Of a DNA stretch of 64,000 bases, positions 1-8,542 are shown piece after piece. The notes below the pieces were generated by a model, which was not told the DNA's origin, did no database searches, and saw only the letters and a program-made list of their open reading frames with translations. Both the position numbers and the translations under genes were made by a program. This stretch comes from Gammaproteobacteria bacterium (lineage in GTDB: Bacteria; Pseudomonadota; Gammaproteobacteria; Berkiellales; Berkiellaceae), in contig JACPOY010000005.1 of the NCBI GenBank assembly GCA_016191245.1, forward strand, positions 1 to 64,000, in the 5' to 3' direction. Within the stretch, counting starts at the first letter, position 1, and each line of letters begins with the position of its first letter.

Positions 1-477
1 GGTTGCCACAGGTCGTACCAGGTTCATTTACCTGTTGCCTAAACATTTTCCTATTCTCTGGCGTATCATGGGTACGCCAAACAACACCATCTATACCAAA
101 CAAAGATAACCCTTTCCAATGAGATTCATCTTTAGAACACCAGTGTTCTGATAACCGTTTAAAGAGCCACTCCAGAGGTTGGCTGCCCAAGCGTTCTCTT
201 GCTTGAACCAGCGCACTAGGCGCTAATAACGATGATTTTTTATCAGGAAATATAATATTAAGGTGCTCAGCAACTTTGGTCACGGCTTCGTTACAGAATA
301 ATCCTAATGAAATAACTAACCAAATTACTTGTTCAGCGGGAAGCTTTCTCCGCCTAATAGAGGCTTTACCAGTAGCTTCTAGGCACTCTTCAATTATTTT
401 GGGGTCAATATTGAGAAGTTATCAAGCTGGGCTGTAGGGTAATCATTAAGTTTTGATAAGGCGTTTTCTAGGTTCAT
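1..477 (-). pseudogene. IS4-family transposase, 5' part, frameshifted and cut by window edge
   Basis: Read on the minus strand, an ATG at 477 begins MNLENALSKLNDYP and hits a stop (TAA, 396-394) after 27 codons. In a neighbouring frame the sequence continues as a long IS4-type N-terminal region with recognisable pieces such as IIEECLEATGKASIRRRKLP, SALVQARERLG and GIDGVVWRTHDTPENR. The last contains the first Asp expected of the DDE triad. A one-base shift near 396-420 therefore separates the start from the body. The rest of the gene lies outside the window. It is either an inactivated insertion sequence, a programmed frameshift (no slippery run is obvious) or a sequencing error. Confidence 0.8.
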
Positions 478-482
478 AAAAA

Positions 483-510
483 AATAGAGCGTATTAAAAT
501 ACGCCCTATT
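483..510. repeat. Hairpin just upstream of the transposase start
   Basis: Two 13-nt arms, AATAGAGCGTATT (483-495) and AATACGCCCTATT (498-510), pair with one mismatch around a 2-nt loop. The hairpin sits directly 5' of the transposase start. Hairpins in this position are common in insertion sequences, where they limit read-through from outside. Its exact relation to the end of the element cannot be told without a second copy. Confidence 0.5.
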
Positions 511-656
511 CTGATCTCTATTTGCCTGATTTTAAAGTCTTTTTTGACTTATCTGATCGGCATTACCGTTGAACGGTCCCTTTATTCTATCTACTTTGTA
601 ACGATTAACGTTTTTGACGTTTAGTAGGACGAGTTGCCTCAGATTTTTGATCATCA

Positions 657-690
657 CCCCTCATCCCCACCTTCTCCCGTGCCAGAGGGA
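657..690. repeat. Degenerate copy of the 37-bp REP-like repeat
   Basis: The stretch starts CCCCTCATCCCCACC and continues with CTTCTCCCGTGCCAGAGGGA. It resembles the reverse orientation of the REP-like unit found intact at 15834-15870 and 49301-49337, but the stem is damaged. It lies between the insertion sequence remnant and the MerR promoter. Confidence 0.4.
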
Positions 691-741
691 CTTTTAATGT
701 ATCTGCACTAGCAAATTTATCAAAAAAGAGGTTAAATCAGC

Positions 742-772
742 TTGACCCTATAGTTACCATAGACCTTATCTT
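742..772 (+). promoter_or_regulatory. MerR-type promoter with 19-bp spacer and operator dyad
   Basis: A -35 box TTGACC (742-747) is followed by exactly 19 bp and a -10 box TATCTT (767-772). The long spacer contains the dyad CTATAGTTACCATAG, which matches its own reverse complement at 12 of 15 positions. An over-long spacer with a dyad between the boxes is the hallmark of promoters activated by MerR-family regulators. The next gene, 20 bp downstream, encodes such a regulator, so autoregulation is the natural inference. Confidence 0.75.
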
Positions 773-792
773 GATGATGAGGAGGACAAACA

Positions 793-1737
793 ATGACCCA
801 ATGGTATGTAAAAGAGCTGAGTAAATTAACGAAAGTGTCAGTGCAAACACTGCACCACTATGATCATATTGGTTTACTTGTACCTTCCATTAGACTTACT
901 AATGGTTATCGTTTGTACTCTGAGAAGGATTTATTAAAACTACAGCAGATTATAGCATTAAAATATTTTGGTTTTGGCTTGTCGCAAATAAAAACGCTCC
1001 TTGGCTCTGAAGTGGAGATGATTGAGCATTTCTCTGTTCAATCTCAGTTTTTAGAAGCAAAGGCAAAGACGTTGCTAGAGGCCAGCCGAACTTTAAAAGA
1101 TATTGTTTCTGATTGTAGTAAAGATAAATCCATTCCTTGGGAATCCATTATCAATCTAATTGAGGTTTATCGTATGACAGAACAACTTGAAAACGCTTGG
1201 GTTAAAGAGATATTTTCACCCGAAGAATTAAAACAATATGCAGCTTTTGAATCTGAGGTTAACTCACGTACAACCGCTGAAAAAAAAGCTGCCTTTGAAA
1301 AAAATTGGTTTAATTTGGTGGAAGAAATTAAAAGCCATCTGAAGCAAGATCCAAAATCCAATATTGGTATTTCCTTAGGTAAAAAATGTATGGATTTGAT
1401 AAATAGTCTATATGGTAAAAAGTATGCACATTTAAGAACAAAAATGTTTGAAAAAGGATTTGGCGAAGGAAAAGGCCTGGACAATGTTGGCTTGACGCCT
1501 GAGGTTGTAACCTGGCTTGATCAAGCTATTGATGCTTATTGGCATCATCGTATCTACGACACTCTTGCACAGGTAGATAAAATCTCATCTTCTGAATTGT
1601 TGTTGATGTGGAATACACTACTTGAGGATATCTATGGTGAAGATTTTACGCGTATGCCAGCGCTTATCGATACTATTCTAAACGATGGTAAAGTGAGCAC
1701 CAAAGCAAAAGAATGGTTACGACGCATCCAATCATAG
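793..1737 (+). CDS. MerR-family transcriptional regulator with TipAS-like C-terminal domain
   Basis: The 314-residue protein starts with a typical MerR winged helix-turn-helix: residues 1-75 include KLTKVSVQTLHHYDHIGLL and NGYRLYSEKDLLKLQQI. A predicted coiled-coil dimerisation helix follows at about 80-115. The rest (about 130-314) is helical with AFESEVNSRTTAEKK and a Trp/Tyr-rich end. It resembles the drug-sensing TipAS class in layout, but I am less sure of that part. A GGAGG ribosome site lies upstream of the ATG, and a 19-bp-spacer promoter with dyad sits at 742-772, so it probably controls itself. No co-transcribed target is visible, because a terminator follows at 1747-1770. The ligand is unknown. 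Confidence 0.85.
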   Translation: MTQWYVKELSKLTKVSVQTLHHYDHIGLLVPSIRLTNGYRLYSEKDLLKLQQIIALKYFGFGLSQIKTLLGSEVEMIEHFSVQSQFLEAKAKTLLEASRTLKDIVSDCSKDKSIPWESIINLIEVYRMTEQLENAWVKEIFSPEELKQYAAFESEVNSRTTAEKKAAFEKNWFNLVEEIKSHLKQDPKSNIGISLGKKCMDLINSLYGKKYAHLRTKMFEKGFGEGKGLDNVGLTPEVVTWLDQAIDAYWHHRIYDTLAQVDKISSSELLLMWNTLLEDIYGEDFTRMPALIDTILNDGKVSTKAKEWLRRIQS

Positions 1738-1746
1738 TTGATGCCA

Positions 1747-1770
1747 GACTAAGGGGGCTACCCCTTAGTC
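1747..1770. terminator. Bidirectional terminator hairpin between convergent genes
   Basis: A perfect 10-bp stem, GACTAAGGGG / CCCCTTAGTC, closes a GCTA loop. The stem lies between the ends of the MerR gene and of the convergent small gene on the minus strand. The T tract is weak on the plus side (TCACTGCTTATTTT). Confidence 0.75.
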
Positions 1771-1777
1771 TCACTGC

Positions 1778-2071
1778 TTATTTTGGCTTATTCTGCAGAG
1801 TTTTTCTTGACGTCTCTTCAATTTGTTGAGGAGCTGCTGCTGCAGGCGCATTTAAGTCCAATGCAGGAACTACATGATTCTGCAAAATTTGAATATAAGG
1901 GTTATTATTCCCGTAATGTTGTGATGCTCGATAAGCCAATGTCCATAAAATACTTTCTCCACCACGAGGTTCATGCATTGATTCTTCATCATCACTGCTG
2001 ACGGAACCCACATCATCATTGTCTGCCTCAGAATCAGAAGCACTTTCTTTAAATATTGGATGTAACATCAT
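1778..2071 (-). CDS. Small acidic hypothetical protein
   Basis: About 97 residues. The N-terminal half is strongly acidic and Ser-rich (SASDSEADNDD, SSDDEES), followed by a short ordered-looking stretch (LWTLAYRASQHYGNNNPY) and an Ala/Pro linker. No family is recognised. The reading frame extends to a GTG at 2077, but AAAGGTG immediately upstream is better used as ribosome site for the ATG at 2071 or the next one at 2068. The gene ends at the shared terminator with the MerR gene. The composition resembles small secreted or host-directed proteins in Legionella relatives, which is inference only. That it is a real gene is likely but not proven. Confidence 0.5.
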   Translation of the reverse strand: MMLHPIFKESASDSEADNDDVGSVSSDDEESMHEPRGGESILWTLAYRASQHYGNNNPYIQILQNHVVPALDLNAPAAAAPQQIEETSRKTLQNKPK

Positions 2072-2326
2072 TTTCACCTTTACCTATCAAAATTATCATT
2101 AATATAATTATCCGCTCTGGCTTTGTATGTGGTAAATAATTATAAATGATGAAATACATGACAATAGGTAAATACAAGCAGATTAAACTCAAACTGATAC
2201 CTGGTTGAAAAAAACGACGTGAAAATCCAAAGCTAGCTGAACACAATCGCAGTATTTCATAATTTCTCCATCTGCTTTAAATTTACTGCATGCTTTTAAC
2301 GCAAAAAAATGCAAAACGGAGTAAAT

Positions 2327-3901
2327 ATGTTATCTGGTATATCAGAAGAAGTTGATTTAACCATCAGTAAAAATAGAAATCAAAAGCGTCATACGCTCAT
2401 TGAAGTAAATAATTTGTTCCAACTTGCCATTACTGCATTAGCTGATATCCCAAAAGAATCCTTAATTTTTAAAGGACCCTATGATGAAAAATGGGCAATG
2501 TATTTTCACCGAACTGTAAATCCTTTCTTAAGCGCAGCTAATTACGAAGAATTTGATGCTTTATTAAATCGCGTAAACAAATCTATTTTAAAAATGAAAT
2601 CGAAAGGCAAATTAGAAGAATTACATATACAGCATATTTGGGCGCATTTTGTAAAAGATTGCATACAAAATGGAAACATTTTAAAGGAAGGTGACGCGGA
2701 AACTGGTGCCAGCTGGACGATATTAGCAGATCAATTAAGACAACTACGAAGCAATTATCCAGATCAATTCGTTGGCTTGAAAGATTACGATAGATTTGAA
2801 AAAGATAAAACCTATCAGCGTGATGAAGAAATAACAAAAAAAATTCAACAAATATTTTTAGCATTTATGGGGCAACTTGAAAAAAATGGTGCAACAGCGC
2901 AAGTACAGGCTTTCCACAATTTTCTTCATATTGTGACTGTTGCTTGTAGTAATGAGGATAATATTTGCTCTTACCTTGCAACAAATATTAATTGTTGTTT
3001 ACTTATCGGTTTGCGATTAGATTATCATTTATGTCAAATAGAAAAAAGTGAAATCACTGAGGAATTAATTCATCTTATCCCTCGTGTTGAATATGATTTT
3101 ATGGCCTGTTTTACTTACGCTATTTTACAGCTTGATTTGTTTAAAAAACCTTATAATGGGGCTATGTACCGTCCATGGCAACAAGATAGCATTCTCTTTA
3201 ATGAGTTAAGCTCAAAAACAATATTGCATATGTGGAATTCACCAGCGTCACCACTTTGCAAAGATAATTCACATCTGATCAGAAAAAAATCTTCTATTCG
3301 CTCTTTTCTCTCTCACTTTAAATTACTCTCTATTGATAGTGAAACCAAAAGCATAGAACCAACCCCAGAGAAAGAAAAAAGCCCACGTAGAATAAGTCCT
3401 AGAAAAAAGGAAGAAGTAGCAAAAATAACGACACATGATGATAAACCTAAGAACTTACGAGCAAGACTAAAAAGAAAACCTTTAAGCGAAACAGATCTTC
3501 ATCAGGTTAATCCTAAAATGTACAGTTTCGCATCTGTTGATGGTCGTGAAAAAGAAGCTACACAAGAACTTCCCAAGCCCAAACCAAAACCACCCTTGTC
3601 GGATTTTTTCATGAATAGCTCAGATAGGAATATAAGAGAACATCAAAAACCTGTACTACCAAATTTGTCCCTAAGCTTTCAAGAAACAACCAATTTACCA
3701 GAAGCTCCAATATCTCCCCGCAAGGAAAATGACGGACAAAGAAATTTTCTACCTTTACATCGAGGCAGAATTCGTTCGCCTCGAGGCGAAAGTCCAGTTC
3801 AGCGTATCATTGAAGAAATTCATGCCAGTGCTGTTGATTACCAAAATAAAAAAGAGAATGGAGAAAAAAATGAAAAAACTAAAAGAAAACAATCAAATTA
3901 A
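2327..3901 (+). CDS. Unrecognised protein with basic, proline-rich SPR-motif tail (effector candidate)
   Basis: I chose the ATG at 2327 because CGGAG (2317-2321) sits 5 nt before it; the frame also has an ATG at 2309 without a ribosome site. The protein is 524 residues. The first 330 or so look helical and globular with several Cys (for example VACSNEDNICSY and NINCCLLIG). The last 180 or so are basic, Pro/Ser/Lys-rich and probably disordered, with repeated S-P-R motifs (SPRRISPRKKEE, ISPRKEND, IRSPRGESPVQ). I do not recognise a domain with confidence; a distant likeness of the helical part to RasGEF-type folds crossed my mind but is too weak to claim. There is no signal peptide. The tail and the accessory setting fit a translocated effector, which is inference. 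Confidence 0.7.
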   Translation: MLSGISEEVDLTISKNRNQKRHTLIEVNNLFQLAITALADIPKESLIFKGPYDEKWAMYFHRTVNPFLSAANYEEFDALLNRVNKSILKMKSKGKLEELHIQHIWAHFVKDCIQNGNILKEGDAETGASWTILADQLRQLRSNYPDQFVGLKDYDRFEKDKTYQRDEEITKKIQQIFLAFMGQLEKNGATAQVQAFHNFLHIVTVACSNEDNICSYLATNINCCLLIGLRLDYHLCQIEKSEITEELIHLIPRVEYDFMACFTYAILQLDLFKKPYNGAMYRPWQQDSILFNELSSKTILHMWNSPASPLCKDNSHLIRKKSSIRSFLSHFKLLSIDSETKSIEPTPEKEKSPRRISPRKKEEVAKITTHDDKPKNLRARLKRKPLSETDLHQVNPKMYSFASVDGREKEATQELPKPKPKPPLSDFFMNSSDRNIREHQKPVLPNLSLSFQETTNLPEAPISPRKENDGQRNFLPLHRGRIRSPRGESPVQRIIEEIHASAVDYQNKKENGEKNEKTKRKQSN

Positions 3902-3920
3902 AGTGTATAGAAGGAATAAG

Positions 3921-5147
3921 TTACTTTGCTTCTTTTGGTGGGTATATTTTTTCAAGCAAAATACTTTCCACAATTCTCTGAAATTCATCTGTTAAATCAT
4001 TAAAAGCATTTGCCTGCTGATTCATTATTATTTCTGGTTGTGTTTCATCGGGTGACACATTACTTAAAACAATCACTGTGGTTTGATTTTTGGGTGAAAA
4101 GCTCAGCATAGCTCTAACGCCTTCAATCCAACCACCATGCTTATACAACAAGGGTGTGTGCTTATTATCAATAAAGATCCCATATCCGTAATTGGTATCA
4201 CCAAATAATGGATCATTGATATGAATATGTGGAGTTGTCATTAATTTAAAAGAACGTTCTGAAAGCACGCGATGATGATACAAAGCATCATTCCATTTTC
4301 GTAAATCATGAAGTGTTGAAAACATAGCCGCACCGCCTTGTAGCGGGACAGTAAAGGGATGTTTTACTTGGGTAAGTTCAGGCTTGGAATTATTCAAAAT
4401 GCCAATATAAGGGATAGGCACATCGCCTTTTATTGGAAACGCATCGATATATTTCATCTCTGTTGCCAAATTAGGTAATGATGTTTTCGTCATATCTAAA
4501 GGCTGAAAGATCTTACTTTGCAAAAATTCACTTAAACTTTTACCACTGATATTTTCAATTATCACGCTAAGGAGCAAATAACCCGTATTACTATAATCAA
4601 ATTGTGAGCCCGGTTTAAATTTAAGTGGTTTATCTTTAAAATAAGAAATTAACAAAGGAAGAATATCTTTTTCATCCTGCAAGCTTTCAATTTTTTCATC
4701 AGTGTAACTCACTAAACCGCTGCTATGGGTCAAAAGATGATGAGAAGTGATAATGTTCGCCCAGGTTGGCATTTTGCCTTGCCATAGAGGATGATCTTCA
4801 GGTAAATAACGAGCAATAGATTGATGTAAATCAATTTTACCTTCATCCAACAACAGCAATATAGCAACTGCAGTAAATTGCTTGGAAATAGAGGCGATAG
4901 GAAAAATAGTGTGTTCAGTAAAAGAGCGCTTTCGCTCAATATCTGCAAAACCTACGCTTTTTCGACATAAAACAGCATTATCTTTTGCAATTAAAATATC
5001 TGCATTCAATATATTTTGTGTTTGAAATTTTACAATTGCTTTGTCTATCGCAGTCGTAACTGCATCATTTGCATAAATAGGCATATTCATTATCGATATT
5101 CCTATGACAACAAGAGACAAAAAACGTATCGCTATCTTACTTTTCAA
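3921..5147 (-). CDS. Secreted serine hydrolase of the beta-lactamase / penicillin-binding protein class C family
   Basis: A 408-residue protein with a signal peptide (residues 1-26, cut after PIYA-N). It carries the class C/PBP active-site motifs: S-x-x-K as SISK (86-89) with catalytic Ser86, Y-x-N as YSN (185-187), and HGG at about 337-339 in place of KTG. This set is typical of the family of D,D-peptidase, esterase and AmpC-like hydrolases (Pfam Beta-lactamase). The true substrate, such as peptidoglycan peptides or an ester, cannot be told from sequence, and the HGG motif argues against a classical AmpC. It is convergent with the preceding plus-strand gene and divergent from the beta-propeller gene at 5215, sharing a 67-bp promoter region. 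Confidence 0.9.
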   Translation of the reverse strand: MKSKIAIRFLSLVVIGISIMNMPIYANDAVTTAIDKAIVKFQTQNILNADILIAKDNAVLCRKSVGFADIERKRSFTEHTIFPIASISKQFTAVAILLLLDEGKIDLHQSIARYLPEDHPLWQGKMPTWANIITSHHLLTHSSGLVSYTDEKIESLQDEKDILPLLISYFKDKPLKFKPGSQFDYSNTGYLLLSVIIENISGKSLSEFLQSKIFQPLDMTKTSLPNLATEMKYIDAFPIKGDVPIPYIGILNNSKPELTQVKHPFTVPLQGGAAMFSTLHDLRKWNDALYHHRVLSERSFKLMTTPHIHINDPLFGDTNYGYGIFIDNKHTPLLYKHGGWIEGVRAMLSFSPKNQTTVIVLSNVSPDETQPEIIMNQQANAFNDLTDEFQRIVESILLEKIYPPKEAK

Positions 5148-5214
5148 ACTAATATCTTCAGTTTTAACAAAAGCTTGTTTGCCAGTATACTATTAACGTT
5201 ATCAAGGAAAAAGC

Positions 5215-6363
5215 GTGAAAATTAAGCGTAGTAAGGATACTAAAATGCATATGTGGCCACCCCATGCCAAGCTATTTTTAGGTTTATTCATGACTCTCTT
5301 TGCGACTTGTACTCAAGCTGAAACGCTACCATTAGATCAATTGAAGCTTCCTTCAGGTTTTAAAATAAGTATTTATGCTGAAGATATCCCCAATGCTCGT
5401 GCAATGGTTTTAGGCGAGAGGGGAACCTTATTTGTTGGCTCACGCGAAGCTGGGAAAGTTTATGCTGTTATAGATGATCCAGTAAACAAGAATAAGAAAA
5501 AAGTGTTAGTTATTGCAAAAAATTTAAATATGCCAGCAGGCGTTGCATTTAAAGATGGAGCTTTATATGTTTCAGAAGTAAACCGCATACTTCGTTTTGA
5601 TAATATCGAAAAGAACCTCAATCATCCTCCTAAAGCTGCTATCGTCAATAATACTTTCCCCTCAGAAACCCATCATGGTTGGAAATTTATTGCTTTTGGA
5701 CCTGATGGCTGGCTCTATGTTCCTGTTGGTGCACCTTGTAATATATGCTTATCCGATGATCCTCGCTTTGCTTCCATTATGCGTATGAAGCCAGATGGAA
5801 AGGATTTGGAAATTTTTGCAAGCGGGATCCGAAATACTGTTGGCTTTGACTGGGATCCTAAAACCAAAGAATTGTGGTTCACAGATAATGGTCGCGATAT
5901 GTTAGGAGATGATATACCCGCTGATGAGCTAAATCATGCGCCCAAAAAAGGAATGCACTTTGGTTATCCATTTTGTCATGCCTCAAAAATTGCAGATCCT
6001 GAATTTGGAAAACAAAAAATCTGTGATGAGTTTACAGCAAGTGCTGTTGATTTAGGCCCGCATGTTGCAGCTCTTGGTATGCGCTTTTATACTGGAAAAA
6101 TGTTTCCTGCATCTTACCAAAATAAAATATTCATTGCAGAACATGGTTCATGGAATCGTAGCATTCCATTAGGTTATCGAGTTACTGTTGTTGATCCCAA
6201 GAGCCATGCTAAAGATAAATATCAAGTATTTGCACAAGGATGGCTACAAGAGGGTAAAGCATGGGGAAGACCTGCTGATGTCCTCGTGATGAAAGACGGA
6301 TCACTTTTAGTATCTGACGACAAAGCCAATGTTATTTATAGGATTTTTTTCAAGGATGACTGA
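5215..6363 (+). CDS. Periplasmic sorbosone-dehydrogenase-like beta-propeller (GSDH family)
   Basis: A 382-residue protein with a GTG start supported by AAGGA a few bases upstream; an ATG at 5245 is the alternative. A signal peptide is visible (LFLGLFMTLFATCTQAE), cleaved near residue 35. The body matches the PQQ-type glucose/sorbosone dehydrogenase family: FVGSREAGKVYAV, KDGALYVSEVNRI, HHGWKFIAFGPDGWLYVPVG, SGIRNTVGFDWDP, LWFTDNGRDMLGDD, AEHGSWNR. These are repeats of a six-bladed propeller. Many bacterial members bind no known substrate, so 'oxidoreductase' is the family name rather than a proven reaction. The 3' end overlaps the convergent gene by 14 nt. Confidence 0.88.
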   Translation: MKIKRSKDTKMHMWPPHAKLFLGLFMTLFATCTQAETLPLDQLKLPSGFKISIYAEDIPNARAMVLGERGTLFVGSREAGKVYAVIDDPVNKNKKKVLVIAKNLNMPAGVAFKDGALYVSEVNRILRFDNIEKNLNHPPKAAIVNNTFPSETHHGWKFIAFGPDGWLYVPVGAPCNICLSDDPRFASIMRMKPDGKDLEIFASGIRNTVGFDWDPKTKELWFTDNGRDMLGDDIPADELNHAPKKGMHFGYPFCHASKIADPEFGKQKICDEFTASAVDLGPHVAALGMRFYTGKMFPASYQNKIFIAEHGSWNRSIPLGYRVTVVDPKSHAKDKYQVFAQGWLQEGKAWGRPADVLVMKDGSLLVSDDKANVIYRIFFKDD

Positions 6364-7222
6364 GCTGAGTTTTCGAATTTTTTGCAACCAGCACAGAATC
6401 ACTGTCATTCACTTCTTTGATTATATTTCCTGTCAAACCTGGTATTTCATTTGAAAAAGTAAAGCATATTGGAGGAGGAGTATTTTCCTTCATACTAAGA
6501 TTTTCTAAGGCGGATGGTATCTGCTGCACCGGCAATAATTGTCGTTGTTTTTCAAATTTATCCAAAGCTTCTCTTTCAATTTCTTGACCTGTCTGGCCAG
6601 ACACTATCGATGTTAATTGGAAAATTTGATCTGAAAATGCAAAATGATAGCATACATTGGCATAGGCTGTTTGAAAATTTATATCATCTTTTTTTAGCGC
6701 AACATTAATAGCAAAAACATGAAAGTGTTCTGATAACTCTGTTTCATTCAAGAGACCATATAAATGATTAAACCCTACGATAGCGACAGCATCATTTCCA
6801 CTTGCACGAATCTGTGCTGTTGAGCACATCACTTTGTTTCTTTTCCTTACTCCTTCTGGTGTAGTATTCCACTCGTGGCCGTCAGGTTTTTTACCTTCAT
6901 CAATGGAAAACATTGTCATCATTTTATTCTTGTTAAGAAAATAATATAAGCTTTGCATGCTGCCATGAATACCTAATTGCTTATAAAGATTCTCACATTT
7001 GCGTATGGTGCTTATAGATGATCTGCTTTGTTCTAACATTAATTTTTTAATTGAAAAGTATTGAGATGCTAACTGAACTATCATGAGTTCAATGAAATAT
7101 TCTCTTAAATCATAATGCGATTCACCAATTAGAATGAGTAGTGGCTTATTTTTGCTGAGTGCAATCGATTTTTCTAAAGAAATTCTGTCATAAAGAGATT
7201 GTGTAAATTCATCACCAATCAT
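6350..7222 (-). CDS. EreA/ChaN/TraB-type (GE-x-H) superfamily protein
   Basis: 290 residues, no signal peptide. The N-terminal part has LLILIGESHYDLREYF, the Gly-Glu-x-His motif of the erythromycin esterase / ChaN / TraB / TIKI superfamily, and around residue 150 the partner motif AIVGFNHLYGLL. Together these support membership of that metal- or acid-base-hydrolase fold. The C-terminal 80 or so residues (after VSGQTGQEIE) look unstructured. It is not close enough to EreA to predict macrolide resistance. Given the neighbours and tail, it could be a host-directed protein. Its end overlaps the GSDH-like gene on the other strand. Confidence 0.55.
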   Translation of the reverse strand: MIGDEFTQSLYDRISLEKSIALSKNKPLLILIGESHYDLREYFIELMIVQLASQYFSIKKLMLEQSRSSISTIRKCENLYKQLGIHGSMQSLYYFLNKNKMMTMFSIDEGKKPDGHEWNTTPEGVRKRNKVMCSTAQIRASGNDAVAIVGFNHLYGLLNETELSEHFHVFAINVALKKDDINFQTAYANVCYHFAFSDQIFQLTSIVSGQTGQEIEREALDKFEKQRQLLPVQQIPSALENLSMKENTPPPICFTFSNEIPGLTGNIIKEVNDSDSVLVAKNSKTQLSHP

Positions 7223-7452
7223 AATTTATCCTATCTATACAATATTTGGCCACATATTACCTGGTTTAGCTTAAAAGTGAATTATTAAATATTGTTTTTT
7301 CCGACAATAGAGGAGAAAAAATTTCTAGACGGCTTTTATCTTCACCTTCCCTGAATAGAGATATTTATGAGGATCTACACTGAAGTTGCAACCGGCAAAT
7401 GCTCAGCTTGGGGTAAAAAAGTTGATGCGAAAAATAAATAATCAATGCAAGA

Positions 7453-8451
7453 TCAAAATTTATTTAATTTATAAAATGCGATGGTCCTATCAATTGCTAT
7501 TTGAAACCAAGGTTTTAATTTTGGGTTATCCTTTCTAATTTCCATTGCAGCGATTGAACAGAGTTTTTTAGCAAGCATAAAATAAGGAAAAATATCTAGA
7601 TCCTCTTGTGACAACAGAGTGTTATCTGCATATCCTTGAAATAAAGCATCTTTCAATACATTATATTCCTTTTTCTTATCTCCTTCTGTTAGATATTCAA
7701 AAGCAAATAATGGCGCCATTAAATCATAACCATATATACCCACGCCACAATCATCAAAATCGATAGCACCATAGTTGCCATTTTGAACAATAATATTATT
7801 TGGATTGAGATCTTCGTGTATTAACCCCAACTTATGTGGATATTTATTTTCATAGATTTTTATTTTTTTATAGGCACAGCGCCTGGCATCAGTAATGATT
7901 TCTTGATGCTTTCTAGAAATACCTGTTAGTTTTTCTACATTGCATAGTCTAGGTTTTTTTATTCCAACCAAGCCTTCTGTATCCCAGTATTGACGATGGG
8001 ATGTCTTCACTTTTGTTCCCACTGCTTCCAATTGCGCTGTTAACGATCCAACATGATAAGCGTATTTATTATTGATCCCATTCCACAAAAATCGCCCTTC
8101 TAGCCATTCAAACATTGAACAATATCTCATTGTTGATATGTCTGAATGGGTGTGTTCTACAAGATATTGCCCTTCATTGCTAAAAATTGGCTTTGGAACA
8201 GCTAACGCTGTTGTTTTCAAAATAACATTTAGCCATTTGAATTCTTCGAGAATTGCTTTCTTAGTATGATGAGCCGTGGGATTAATTCGCAGTAAATATT
8301 TTTTTTGACGAGAATCCGTCACTTTGAATATGGCATTTGCACCATACTGAATAAATTCAATTTTTCTGACTTTAATTGGATACTGTTTTACAACCTCTAT
8401 GGCCAGAACTTTCAATCTTCTTACCTGAGATAAATACGATCCTTGTATCAT
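7453..8451 (-). CDS. APH / choline-kinase-like phosphotransferase
   Basis: About 332 residues from the ATG at 8451, with a weak GGGA ribosome site; the frame extends to a TTG at 8514 without one. The kinase-like fold is clear: an N-lobe with KYLLRINPTAHHTKKAILEE, the catalytic loop LIHEDLNPNNIIV (H-x-D-x-x-x-x-N) and the metal motif AIDFDDCG. This is the aminoglycoside phosphotransferase / homoserine kinase II / YihE-type group. The substrate is not evident. It lies 91 bp downstream of the ABC transporter gene in the same direction and may be co-transcribed. The 230 bp between it and the preceding gene (7223-7452) hold nothing I recognise. Confidence 0.85.
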   Translation of the reverse strand: MIQGSYLSQVRRLKVLAIEVVKQYPIKVRKIEFIQYGANAIFKVTDSRQKKYLLRINPTAHHTKKAILEEFKWLNVILKTTALAVPKPIFSNEGQYLVEHTHSDISTMRYCSMFEWLEGRFLWNGINNKYAYHVGSLTAQLEAVGTKVKTSHRQYWDTEGLVGIKKPRLCNVEKLTGISRKHQEIITDARRCAYKKIKIYENKYPHKLGLIHEDLNPNNIIVQNGNYGAIDFDDCGVGIYGYDLMAPLFAFEYLTEGDKKKEYNVLKDALFQGYADNTLLSQEDLDIFPYFMLAKKLCSIAAMEIRKDNPKLKPWFQIAIDRTIAFYKLNKF

Positions 8452-8542
8452 CTTGTAGAGTTCCCAATTATAAATTATAGGTGATTTTGAAGATGCCCCT
8501 TCATTTGTAACCAAAGGAGGGGCAAAGAGATACCGAAAGAAA

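Noticed and set aside
2049..2246. 65-codon minus-strand frame encoding a hydrophobic peptide
   Set aside because: It needs a TTG start without ribosome site, overlaps the small acidic gene and shows no family likeness; probably chance in AT-rich DNA.
2327..3400. RasGEF domain in the unrecognised protein
   Set aside because: Only a vague helical likeness around residues 200-260; key RasGEF signatures are not seen.
7367..7441. 24-codon plus-strand ORF (MRIYTEVATGKCSAWGKKVD...)
   Set aside because: Too short, no ribosome site or family; kept only as a note for the otherwise empty 7223-7452 gap.
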